Part shown: in pieces, positions 11,733-21,470 of the stretch
Layout: every line of letters begins with the position of its first letter
Numbering within the stretch: the first letter of the stretch is position 1
DNA from: Stomorhina lunata
Taxonomy: Eukaryota > Arthropoda > Insecta > Diptera > Rhiniidae
DNA length: 64,000 bases
Assembly (NCBI GenBank): GCA_933228675.1
Contig: OW121740.1
Coordinates: 37,209,792 to 37,273,791, forward strand
Reading direction: 5' to 3'
The notes under the pieces: generated by a model
What the model saw: the letters and a program-made list of their open reading frames with translations, nothing else
Databases searched by the model: none
Told to the model about the DNA's origin: nothing
Position numbers and translations under genes: made by a program

Positions 11733-13235
11733 ATGGTAGAAACTAGAGCAAGTAAGATGCAAGGCGATTCCGCTTCTTCTTCCTCTAGGCCGATCCTAGG
11801 AAGGGTTCCTGCCAGCACAGCAGCTACAACATCCGCAACTTCAACCGTAACCACAATAATTACTACTCCTTGCATAACAACACCAATGGTGACAAATCCG
11901 GCATATACTGTATACCTGCCCGCTGACATTCCGCTAGTAGAGTCAAACATAACGTCTCCCAGCTACAGCAGTTTGACAGCACAAAACGTACGCCAGGAAT
12001 TCAGAAATCAGGCTAACACATACGCACCGGCAGTCCAACCAACAACCCAGGAGAGCATCCAAAATATAGTCGACTCAACTATAGGTGTAAGGCAAGTTGA
12101 GATGTTCCGAACCATGGAGGAGAGATTACGCGATTTGGTACCGCAGATAGTGGCGGAAAGCATCCGCTCACTGTCCAGAGCATCAGGTAACCAAATGCCT
12201 CCACTTTTTGCTGCACCTGATTTTAATAGATCGCAACAACAAACGCATCCAGCAACAATGCAGACACAACCACAGTACAGGCAACAGGCTCCATCAACAC
12301 ACATGCCGCAAGTGCCGCCAACACGCATGCACAGTTCCATGCATAATCCTAATCCTCAAAATAGAGCAAACCACAGCCACAATAATTCACTATTTCATTC
12401 CAGTGGCAGCAGCTCTTTTCAACAGGATGAAAGACACCGGAAGCTTGGCCTGGATAAGTGGGGCGTTAACTTTGACGGATCATCAAAAGCAATGGGGGCC
12501 CAAGAATTTGTATTTCGAGTCGAGGAAATGCGAAAAGATTATGGGAACAGCTGGTCAGAGGTAATGTGTCAGTTCCATCAGTTGCTTTCTGGTGAAGCTC
12601 TAGAGTGGTACTGGATGCAGCGTCGTCACCAGCCAGCTCATTCCTGGGACGAGTTAAAAGAGGCCATTATCACTAGGTTCAGAAGATTTAATAGTGATGT
12701 GGAGATCCAACGCCAAATAATGGACCGTCGGCAACATTCACAAGAGCCATTTGAGGAGTTCTATAACGCCGTTTTAAGGCTAAGGAGCCAACAAACCCAT
12801 CCGATAGGTGAGACGGAACTGATAGACATAATGAAGTCCAATCTTAAAACGTCCATGGCACAATTGGTTTTCCCTATTCGGATGTACGGGTTAAGTCACT
12901 TCCGCTCCGAGTGCAAGAAAGCCGAGTCGCTCCTGCAAACTCAGCGACAGGGGTACTCTCAGCGTTTTGCTCCTAGGGTCCATGAAGTGTATGGCGAATA
13001 TGAGGATCAGATACCAGCTGAGGTTGAAGCGATAAATAATCCTTCTAAATATATTTGTTGGAATTGTCGACAACTGGGCCATGGATTCATGGACTGTCCA
13101 TCGCCATCTAGGAGGCTATTCTGTTTTAAGTGCGGAATGGACAATACGGTAACTCCCAAGTGTCCTCGTTGTTCGGGAAACCGGAGGTCGGACCAGTCTG
13201 CTGGGGAACCCCGTCCGAAACCTACAGCCCAGTAA
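11733..13235 (+). CDS. gag: Gag polyprotein of the LTR retrotransposon
   Basis: A 500-residue open frame. Residues 1-240 are Ser/Thr/Gln/His-rich and probably disordered. Residues about 245-410 form a Trp-rich helical region (EWYWMQ, ITRFRRF, SQEPFEEFY) resembling the capsid domain of Ty3/gypsy Gag, which builds the particle in the cytoplasm. A CCHC zinc knuckle, CWNCRQLGHGFMDC, lies at residues 442-455. A second Cys cluster follows (CFKC...CPRC) whose spacing is not CCHC. The start chosen is the first Met of the frame, close after a leader without open frames. The 3' 106 nt overlap pol in the -1 frame. No internal stop or frameshift is present, so the protein should be intact. Confidence 0.93.
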   Translation: MVETRASKMQGDSASSSSRPILGRVPASTAATTSATSTVTTIITTPCITTPMVTNPAYTVYLPADIPLVESNITSPSYSSLTAQNVRQEFRNQANTYAPAVQPTTQESIQNIVDSTIGVRQVEMFRTMEERLRDLVPQIVAESIRSLSRASGNQMPPLFAAPDFNRSQQQTHPATMQTQPQYRQQAPSTHMPQVPPTRMHSSMHNPNPQNRANHSHNNSLFHSSGSSSFQQDERHRKLGLDKWGVNFDGSSKAMGAQEFVFRVEEMRKDYGNSWSEVMCQFHQLLSGEALEWYWMQRRHQPAHSWDELKEAIITRFRRFNSDVEIQRQIMDRRQHSQEPFEEFYNAVLRLRSQQTHPIGETELIDIMKSNLKTSMAQLVFPIRMYGLSHFRSECKKAESLLQTQRQGYSQRFAPRVHEVYGEYEDQIPAEVEAINNPSKYICWNCRQLGHGFMDCPSPSRRLFCFKCGMDNTVTPKCPRCSGNRRSDQSAGEPRPKPTAQ

Positions 13236-16200
13236 ACGAACTGGAGGATTTTAATGACCTAGAGGAAAAGAAGAAGGTCGTTAAAATCTTAGTTAATAGT
13301 AAAGTTAGGATTAGTGAAAAGGCAGGAGAGCCAAAGGTTAGGGAGATTAAGCCATTGCATGTTAGAGTTAAGGAGTATGAAAAAGCTAGAGAAAGAATTT
13401 TTGGAAAAACGCGGATTGAAAAGACTAGGGAAAGATATAGAAAAAGAAAGGAACTTAGGCGTGAGGTCGCTAATGTATCCTTATACGAAGGCGACGACAC
13501 CCGGTTGTATACCCGTATCTCTATCAACGGGGTAGAGATCGAGGGTCTTTTGGATAGTGGGGCGACAGTAACAGTACTCGGCGAAGGGTGTTACGATGTC
13601 GTGAAGAAGGCGGGAGCTATGGTTCACAGTTTTCCTTCGACAGTGAAAACTGCAGACGGTAGGTCCCATAAAATTCAAGGCCGGTTCAAAGCTAACATTA
13701 AATACAATAGAGTAGAAAGGGAGATAACCTTCTACCTGGTACCGACCTTGAAGAGATCGCTTTTCCTGGGTGTCGACTTCATGAAAGCGTTTCGTTTGAT
13801 AGTTAATTTAGATAGCTTGACCTCAAATGATATGCTTTGGAGTGAGGAATCGGGTGAAAATCCGAAGAATCCTTCAATGCATATACTTTGTGATCAAGAT
13901 AGAAAGTTGTTGGAAGTTATTATCGCTAAGTTTCCTTCGTTTGTGGAAAAAGGACTTGGGAAGACTGACCTAGAGACACACATAATAGATACGCAAGACG
14001 CAGCGCCTGTAAAACAGAGACATTACCCAGTGTCTCCTGCTGTGCAAAAGCTTATGTATGCGGAATTGGATAGGATGCTTGATATGGGAGTTATTGAGAC
14101 TAGTCAAAGCCCCTGGAATAACCCAGTGACACTAGTGCGCAAAGGAACCAAGAACAGGCTTTGTTTGGACGCACGAAAGCTCAATGCTCTCACAGTCAAG
14201 GACGCCTATCCACTTCCACATATAGAAGGTTTGCTTAGCAGACTGGGTGACACGCACTATATATCTAGTGTGGATTTGAAAGATGCTTTCTGGCAAATCC
14301 CACTGGATATACAGAGCCGTGAGAAAACTGCTTTTACAGTGCCGGGGAGACCACTTTATCACTTCACAGTCATGCCTTTTGGGTTGTGTAATGCGGCCCA
14401 AAGGTTATGTCGGTTAATGGATAAAGTGATTCCTTCCGAATTGCGAGATCGAGTGTTTGTGTATCTAGACGATCTTCTCATAGTTACACCCGACTACCAC
14501 ACCCACCTAGAGATACTTGAGCGGGTAGCTGAGCTTCTTTCTAAGGCTAGATTAACTATCAACGTAGAAAAATCCAAATTTTGTTTTAAGGAACTTCGAT
14601 ACCTAGGATATATTGTTGGTGGCGGTATGCTAAAACCTGACCCTGACAAGATATCCTCGATATTGGAGTTTCCTTATCCCAAGACACCCAGGCAAGTGCG
14701 CGGTTTTATGGGGACTACCGGCTGGTATCGTCGCTTCATCAAGGACTACGCGACCATAGCCACCCCTGTCTTCAACACATTAAAGAAAACGCGCGCGTTT
14801 AGTTTTACGGATGAGGCTAAGATAGCGTTTGACCAATTAAAAAATGCACTTACCTCCAGTCCTGTCTTGCGCCACCCAGATTTCGGTAAGCACTTCTTTG
14901 TGCAGTGCGATGCGTCGGATATCGGTATCGGCGCGGTACTATTCCAAAAAGACGAAGTTGAAGGAGAGCATCCTATTGCGTTTATGTCACAAAAGTTGAC
15001 TCCAGCTCAACGTAATTACTCTGTGACAGAGCGAGAGTGCCTGGCAGTAGTTATGGCCATCAAGAAATTCCGTGCGTATATAGAGTTGATGCCCTTCACT
15101 ATTATAACTGACCACTCGAGTCTCAAGTGGCTCATGTCAAACAAGGAGCTCAGTGGAAGGTTAGCACGATGGAGCCTGCTACTTCAATCCTATACGTTCA
15201 ATATTGAACATCGCCAAGGGAGCAAAAATATTGTGCCAGACACTCTCTCTCGGTATAATATGGAGGAAATTGCTGTTGATATCAAGCGACTCATCGATCT
15301 AGAATCGCCCGCGTTTTTATCCGAAGAATATCTAGAATTGATAAAAGAAATTAATGAAAATAAAAATCAAGTACCGGATATAAAAATAGAAGATAGATTT
15401 GTGTATAAACGTACCGTGCATTATGATGGCGACATAAGTTCGGAAGATTTTTCGTGGAAGCTGTGGATTCCTTCAGAGTTGACAGAAGAGCTGATTGCCA
15501 AAGCCCATGATCCACCAACGTCAAGTCATGGAGGTTTTCACAAAACTCTAAAGCGCGTACGCGAGTATTTCTTTTGGCCGAATATGACGAGACATGTAAA
15601 AGAGTTCGTGCAAAAATGCGAAATTTGTAAAGAGAGCAAGAGCTCTAACCAGATTCTGCGACCACCAATGGCAGACAATGTCACCGACATTGTCAGGCCC
15701 TTCCAGAAAATTTATATGGATTTTCTGGGACCATACGTTCGGTCGAAATCAGGAAATTGTTTTATATTTATAGTCCTTGATCACTTTTCTAAATTTGTGT
15801 TATTAAAAGCCATGTCCAAAGCAAATCACAAAAATGTAATACGTTTTCTGGTGACAGAAGTGTTCCACAAATTTGGAGTCCCAGAAATAATTCTTTCGGA
15901 CAATGGCAGCCAATTCGTTTCAAAAGAGTTTAAAGAAATGGCAGAAATTTTTGGAATCAGACACATGAAAACGGCAGTCTATTCTCCTCAAGCAAATGCG
16001 TCGGAGAGAGTCAACCAATCGATTCTTGCAGCCATCAGATCATACTTAAAGAATGACCAGAGAGATTGGGACGACCATCTCTCAGAGATCGAGTGTGCAC
16101 TTAGGTCATCAGTACACACATCGATTGGAATGACTCCTTACTTTGCTTTGTTTGGGACGAATATGATCACGCACGGGAGTGTCTACAAATTGGCAAAGAA

Positions 16201-16537
16201 ACTTGAACTCTTGGAGGATGCAGAGATGAACTTCTTACCGAAACCACTTAAAAACGAATTAATACGCAATAAGATACGGAACAATCTGGCGAAAAGTTAT
16301 GCTCTGCGCGCAAAAGAGTATAACAAGCGCGCACGAAACGTCAAATTCCGACCAGGTCAAGAAGTTTATCGACGCAATTTCACTCTCAGCGACTCCTCCA
16401 AGTTATATAACGCGAAAATGGGAAAAAAGTTTCTTAAATGTCGTATCGTTCGTCCGGTCGGGAACTGTTACTACGAGCTAGAAGACCTGCAGGGAAAAAC
16501 AATTGGAGTGTACCACGCGAAGGACATAAAACAATAA
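13130..16537 (+). CDS. pol: Pol polyprotein: protease, reverse transcriptase, RNase H, integrase
   Basis: Open frame of 1135 residues from its first Met. Translation probably enters by frameshift at about 13175, so the Met at 13130 is not a true start. Domains in order: aspartic protease (LLDSGAT, near 13550), reverse transcriptase with catalytic YLDD at 14462-14473 after PFGLCNA, RNase H with all four acidic positions (QCDASD, TERECL, ITDHSS, VPDTLSR), then integrase with an HHCC zinc domain (about 15525-15640) and a DDE core (MDFLGP, SDNGSQF, NASERVNQ). A GPY/F-like C-terminal module ends in HAKDIKQ. RT-RNaseH-IN order is diagnostic of Ty3/gypsy. No stops or frameshifts are present and every catalytic motif is kept, so the enzyme set looks functional. 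Confidence 0.96.
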   Translation: MRNGQYGNSQVSSLFGKPEVGPVCWGTPSETYSPVNELEDFNDLEEKKKVVKILVNSKVRISEKAGEPKVREIKPLHVRVKEYEKARERIFGKTRIEKTRERYRKRKELRREVANVSLYEGDDTRLYTRISINGVEIEGLLDSGATVTVLGEGCYDVVKKAGAMVHSFPSTVKTADGRSHKIQGRFKANIKYNRVEREITFYLVPTLKRSLFLGVDFMKAFRLIVNLDSLTSNDMLWSEESGENPKNPSMHILCDQDRKLLEVIIAKFPSFVEKGLGKTDLETHIIDTQDAAPVKQRHYPVSPAVQKLMYAELDRMLDMGVIETSQSPWNNPVTLVRKGTKNRLCLDARKLNALTVKDAYPLPHIEGLLSRLGDTHYISSVDLKDAFWQIPLDIQSREKTAFTVPGRPLYHFTVMPFGLCNAAQRLCRLMDKVIPSELRDRVFVYLDDLLIVTPDYHTHLEILERVAELLSKARLTINVEKSKFCFKELRYLGYIVGGGMLKPDPDKISSILEFPYPKTPRQVRGFMGTTGWYRRFIKDYATIATPVFNTLKKTRAFSFTDEAKIAFDQLKNALTSSPVLRHPDFGKHFFVQCDASDIGIGAVLFQKDEVEGEHPIAFMSQKLTPAQRNYSVTERECLAVVMAIKKFRAYIELMPFTIITDHSSLKWLMSNKELSGRLARWSLLLQSYTFNIEHRQGSKNIVPDTLSRYNMEEIAVDIKRLIDLESPAFLSEEYLELIKEINENKNQVPDIKIEDRFVYKRTVHYDGDISSEDFSWKLWIPSELTEELIAKAHDPPTSSHGGFHKTLKRVREYFFWPNMTRHVKEFVQKCEICKESKSSNQILRPPMADNVTDIVRPFQKIYMDFLGPYVRSKSGNCFIFIVLDHFSKFVLLKAMSKANHKNVIRFLVTEVFHKFGVPEIILSDNGSQFVSKEFKEMAEIFGIRHMKTAVYSPQANASERVNQSILAAIRSYLKNDQRDWDDHLSEIECALRSSVHTSIGMTPYFALFGTNMITHGSVYKLAKKLELLEDAEMNFLPKPLKNELIRNKIRNNLAKSYALRAKEYNKRARNVKFRPGQEVYRRNFTLSDSSKLYNAKMGKKFLKCRIVRPVGNCYYELEDLQGKTIGVYHAKDIKQ
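13175..13217 (+). promoter_or_regulatory. -1 ribosomal frameshift signal between gag and pol
   Basis: In the gag frame the codons read TCG GGA AAC, giving the slippery heptamer G-GGA-AAC at 13175-13181. After a 7-nt spacer, CGGAC (13189-13193) can pair with GTCCG (13213-13217), and the loop contains a GGGG/CCCC pair that could add to the structure. A -1 slip here enters the pol frame exactly, so Pol would be made as a Gag-Pol fusion from this point. Confidence 0.85.
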
Positions 16538-17281
16538 GTTTTAATCTTTTTCTATACTTGTCCGAGTTTCCCTGCCGTCGGTTTCCAATAAATTATGTTC
16601 CTAGTTTATTTCATATCCCATTCTACGTTTATGGCTAATATTCCTAATACTTTCAACATACTCCCTGTAGTCGCTTCCTACGACAGTTTTTTATATTAGT
16701 TTTTCTTAGTGATAATTTTTTCTTTTTAGTTCTTTTCATAGATTAGTTTCTTTTGTATTTGTTTGCTTAAGGAGAGGAATGAACTTTAGGGCCTTTGTTT
16801 TTTTATTTTATAGTATTTTTTTTTTTTATTAGTTAATAAAATTTGATATGAGGCAGTTTATGAATTGGTATAATAATTAAATTACTTTGAATTAGTAGGA
16901 TAGCTAGTTAATAGTATGAAATAGAAAAAAATGAATTATAAAATAATTGTAAAACATACGTAAAATTAAACATAGGTTTAGGAATTAACATACATTCGAA
17001 ACATGAATTATTTAAAACTGAATTTCTATCGAATCTAATAGCTACTATTTCCATGTAGTTTTTTTATTTGTAGTTTTAAATCTTTATCACATTTAATTAG
17101 GTAACATTAAACGTTTTTTTTATTAACTTAAATTTTTTATTATAAAATTCAGTTGAGACCCTAAGATCGGATTATGATTTTTTAATTGTTGCGAAAGAAC
17201 TTACGATCAGCTTTGCCTTCGATACCGTTTTATCCAGAAAAAAAAAAAACATTATTACACTCAACTATAACGCTAACATTT
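16538..17281 (+). other. Retrotransposon 3' region after pol, no env
   Basis: Between the pol stop and the first possible antisense exon the sequence is AT-rich with no open frame worth calling. I see no signal peptide, furin-like site, fusion peptide or membrane segment of an envelope on either strand. Purine/AT runs (about 16790-16840 and 17225-17245) are present. Confidence 0.6.
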
Positions 17282-20200
17282 CTAGCTGGTTACGTTTTGT
17301 AACCGTTGCCATGCCATTGATGCAGTTCCTTTGAAACGCTCTAGCGGAACTATGCCATTAAGAAGCTGGGAACTGTTAGTCATCTGACAGACAACATATA
17401 TCTGAGTCTGATCTTACAGCAAGTTGAGGTAAATTTAATGTTATTAACATCTAGAATTCTACAAAGGAATTTTAGAGGCCTGATAAAAAGATATATGATG
17501 ACAAATCAGATTTTGGGGACTTTCGCCAACAATTTTTAAACAGTATTAGAAATAAGTAAAACAAGTTTTGGAAATTGAAAATATTACTATTATTTGCTTT
17601 AAATTAAACTATGTTAAAATCTGGAACTAATTACAATAAAATTTCACATTCCTAATCAAAAATAATAAAAAAAAAAATCTGAACTAGATAAAATAATAAA
17701 TAAATAAATAAATAAATAATTAAATAAATAAAAAAAAAAAAAAAATGTACTCACCTTACCGCCGAATTGTCTGTGTAGTCTAAGAAGGCAGCATACAGTA
17801 TTCTGTCGTCATGATGTAGAGATTGGTCAGAAGTCTGTAAAGAAAATATAAGTTATTAGAAATATAGTAATAAAAGATTTTTGAAAATTTTTACTTACCA
17901 TTTACTTGGTTTAAGTGTTAGTGGAAGGATCACACAAGCTTCATAATAGTGTCCTCCGTTTATAAAAATTTGAGGGGACCTGAAAAAAAAAGGTTGGGAT
18001 AATGAGTGTTTCAAATAAAACATAGGACAATTACATTAATATTAGGTTAAAACTTTTGGATTCGGCTTTATCGTTATCGGAAAAATATGTACTTGCAGGA
18101 AAAACCAATTGTTGGGTGGGAGCAGGAGAGAAGTTTTAGTTTAATATTAATCCAGATATAAACATATAATATAATAGCGCGTTAAACGAATTGTTCATAA
18201 TAAATCATAACAAAAAAAAAAATTAAAAACAAACTCACACTAAATGGAAACCAAAATTCAACATCTGGAATTATAAAATCGAACACAATAACTCTTACAA
18301 CATCAACATCAAAGGAAGAAACAAAAACAAGGTCCTCATCAAGCGCTAGAAACACCCTACAATCAGCTGGTAATCATATCAATACCAACACTGGCAAGAG
18401 TAATATAATTTTTTTATGCCCACCTCGGCTGCGAACGTAAGGCCAGTTACGCTTTCAAAAATCAATGGGCAGTAGTGGTGCTAACAGTACACAGGCTAAA
18501 GATTTACGTGAAATGTTAAATTCGAAGAAAAAAAAACCTTAGAACCAAGTAGAAATAATCGACAATGCAATAACAAACAAAAACAACTACGGCACAACAA
18601 TCACCTTTAGCAAGTTAAGTTATACAACCACAACAAAGCAAACTCCACCAACGTATTGCTAATAATGATAACCAACAGCAACAGTCTTTTGGCCCAAGAG
18701 CTATTCTAGGAGCTTCAAAACAGCAACAACACTCTAAAGAGTCCCAAAAAAAATCGGATGGGAAATCTCAACAACAACAACAGTTGCAAAAGCCTTCAGT
18801 AGCGACAGCCAAAGTTGAAAAATCTTCAACTGTTTCGAAACCACAACAAAGATTTAATTCCATACAAAATAATATTCAACAACAGCCGCAAGCTAAGTTA
18901 CTGCTGTCGTTCAGCCACAAGCCCAAACACCTGGTGTTAAGCCTGCAGCCGCCTTCACTAATTGGTTCCAGTTCGAATGATCCCATATACTGTTCCATTG
19001 AGCCCAAGCAACCCTCGCCACCACAACAGAGAAGCCAAAACCCCCAACAACGGGAACCCATGGCTTTGCCTCCCAATGCACAGGCGCCACCAGCAAGACT
19101 CTCATGTAATTGTATATCATTGGAAAATTTGGAGGGTATTAGTAAAGTACAAAGGGATTTGGCGACTTATGGTAACAATTTGTTGCAGAATTACAATCAA
19201 CAGCAGCAATATTATTTGGACATGTTGGGCTATATACAGCAACATCAACAGCAGCGCCAGCAGCAGCAGCAGTTGCCCTATAATAGTAATATGAATATCT
19301 ACCGAAGACCTGGTAGTCAAACGAGTCTCAGTCAAGTGGCATTTTCAGCTGGAGTTCCCCTGCCTGATCAATTCCAAAGGCGTAATTCACAACAAATGCA
19401 TTATGGTGGCTTTGGCTACAACAACTACACAAATCCCTATATAACAGCCCCCTGCTACCACAACTCCCACCTACAATCATCAGTTTAGCAATGCACCCAA
19501 AATAGATTACAGCGCTTTTCCCCATCATCAGTTCGGTAACACATCCCAAGAAATATGAATGCTATAGCTGTTATTCAATACTGTCGTTCCAAGAACTACC
19601 CAGCTCCCTGTTTCAATGCATTAAGGGTCAAATTTTCTCGTGACACATACTCGGGTAGTGCAAATGACATTATTTTCTTGACATATGAATAGGAGACTGA
19701 ATATTTGGCTAAATAGGCCTGTAAAAAGAGAGCCTTGGAAAAATCTAAATTACAAGAAAAGAAACACCTAATGCAAACGCCAAAAATATTTGTTGCTTGG
19801 TATGCTTACGGTACTCGAACCGACGAAGATTTAAGTTTTCGCAAAGGAGAACATTTGGAAATTTTAAATGATACACAGGGTGATTGGTGCTTGGCACGTA
19901 GTAAGAAGACTCGATAAGAAGGTTATATACCCTTCGATTAGGTTGCCTAATCAAAATCGATAGAAGCTGAACCTTGGTACTTACAGGAAATTTAACGTAT
20001 TGAAGCTGAAAAGAGATTGTTACTGCCAAAAAAAATGAGCATGGAGCATTATTTTTTTTTAATTGGAGACTGAGAGTCTGATACAGTAAAACACTATCGC
20101 ATTCTTTATAGCAATACGCGCCATATTCAGAACTCTCCAAGAACTGGTGGAGCACTATTCCAAGGATTCCGATGGTCTGTGTCTTAATTTATGCAAACCA

Positions 20201-21339
20201 TGTGTCCAGATTAAAAAGCCAGTCACAGAAGGAGTGTCACATCAAACTCGTGATCAATGGGAGATTGATAGAACGTCTCTTAAATTCGCACGAAAATTGG
20301 GCTCCGGATAATTTGGTGAGGTATGGGAGGGTCTTTTTTTTTTTTAACAATACTACTTTGGTAGCTATAAAGACTCTTAAATCAGGCGATGGATCCAAAA
20401 GACCTTTAGCAGAAGAAGCTCAAATCATAAAATAAAAACTCTGCCACAACAAATTCATACAATGGTATGCGGTATGTACAATTGAGGAACCAATTTGTAT
20501 TATAACCGAATTGATGAAGTCCAGTTCTATTCTGGAATATTTACAAGCTATGGCAGGTAAAGGTCGCCGTCTGAATATGCCGGTACTAATTGTTATGGCT
20601 GCGCAAATAGCTGCGGGTATGGCTTGTTTGGAATCACAAGATTATATTCACATACGTTTGGCTGCATGAAATGTGTTAGTGGCTGGTAACAATATTGTCA
20701 AAATTGCTGATTTTGGATTGGCACGACTGGTTAAAGAGGATGAATATGAAGCCTGCGATGGCGATAGATTCCCTATTAACTGCACGGCTCATGAAGCTGC
20801 AAACTATTACAAATTTTCAATTGAGTTTGACTTCTAAGGTTTAAGCATGTTACTTACTGAATTAATTACATATGGACGTGTTCCATGGCTGGGAATGACA
20901 AATACAGAGATAATTTCGAACACAATTTGAGCATGGTTATCGTATGCTTCAGCCTCCAAATTGCGGCTAAAGGCTTTGTGCTGTTTCCAAGCACACATAA
21001 ATCGCGAACTCCAAACATTGCGTCCTCTCTAACGACCACCACCACAGCAGTATCAGCTGCATAGAAAAGAAAATTTAAATTAAAAACACAAATAATTTTA
21101 ATAAAAAAAAAATGTATGTATCTTACCTTCTTCCTTCTAAATTTCCCAAAACAACATCGGCGTCATCTAAAAAAAAAAAAAAAAGGAAAAGGAAAATGTT
21201 ACAGATTAATAATTTTTTTTATCAACTTTAACAAATGCTTACCTTTGCGAAATACACGCGGTTTTTTTTTTGGTTTTGACGTTTCTCCTCCTCCTGTACC
21301 AAACACTGATGATAATATAGCGTTTTTTTTTTTAATCAT
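17282..21339 (-). other. Possible spliced antisense gene inside the retrotransposon
   Basis: The minus strand shows a chain of splice-like blocks. A is 21339-21243 (Met start, basic PKKKPRV, donor GTAAGC). B is 21166-21127 (T-rich acceptor, donor GTAAGA). C starts at 21056 (acceptor TATGCAG). D ends at 18239 (donor GTGAGT). E is 17979-17899 (T-rich acceptor, donor GTAAGT). F is 17834-17755 (TTTACAG, donor GTGAGT). G is 17372-17282, ending at a stop. Single frames stay open through A-B, D-E and F-G. The B-C and E-F joints do not keep frame, so the gene is either broken or partly miscalled. The Src-like copy interrupts it between C and D. PKKKPRV resembles a nuclear localisation signal. I recognise no domain; the function is unknown. 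Confidence 0.4.
18284..20980 (+). pseudogene. Decayed Src-family tyrosine kinase retrocopy carried in the LTR element
   Basis: An intronless copy of a non-receptor tyrosine kinase mRNA, closest to fly Src42A from memory. A Gln-rich part (open 18784-19488) is followed by the SH3 domain (19777-19917; [39 protein letters not shown]). A damaged SH2 comes next (about 19960-20165), then the linker and kinase start (DQWEIDRTSLKF, about 20245). The kinase domain has VAIKTLK, YIH and ADFGLARL, ending near PPNC (about 20975). Damage seen: stops after the SH3, in the glycine loop and in the catalytic loop (LAA-stop-N), an SH2 deletion, several frameshifts, APE changed to AHE, and loss of the C-lobe end and tail. 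The kinase is dead. No poly(A) tract is visible at the 3' junction. The Gln-rich 5' part does not match short Src42A forms I know; it may be a longer isoform or a second source. The 5' boundary is approximate. Confidence 0.88.
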
Positions 21340-21456
21340 AGTGTTTTTTTTTCAGGGTTGTATTTACTGCCAGTATTGCCGTGAAGTTTTTTTTATTGTT
21401 AATAGGGGTATTCACCTTTGTTTTCCCTCCCATCCAGAATCAACGGATTGACTTCC
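21340..21456 (+). other. Non-coding stretch before the purine tract
   Basis: T-rich sequence between the first possible antisense Met codon (21339, - strand) and the polypurine tract. If the antisense unit is real, this is its 5' leader, with the 3' LTR acting as upstream DNA. An in-frame stop lies just upstream of that Met. No coding frame is seen on the + strand. Confidence 0.4.
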
Positions 21457-21470
21457 GGAGTGGTGGGGTT
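21457..21470 (+). promoter_or_regulatory. Polypurine tract
   Basis: GGAGTGGTGGGG followed by TT lies immediately before the TGTC start of the 3' LTR, the expected site of plus-strand priming. It is purine-rich but interrupted by two T residues. Confidence 0.7.

Noticed and set aside
18784..19488. Gln-rich frame as an independent functional gene
   Set aside because: It is continuous with the Src-like copy, ends at a stop before the SH3 and has the same degraded context. It is treated as part of that pseudogene.
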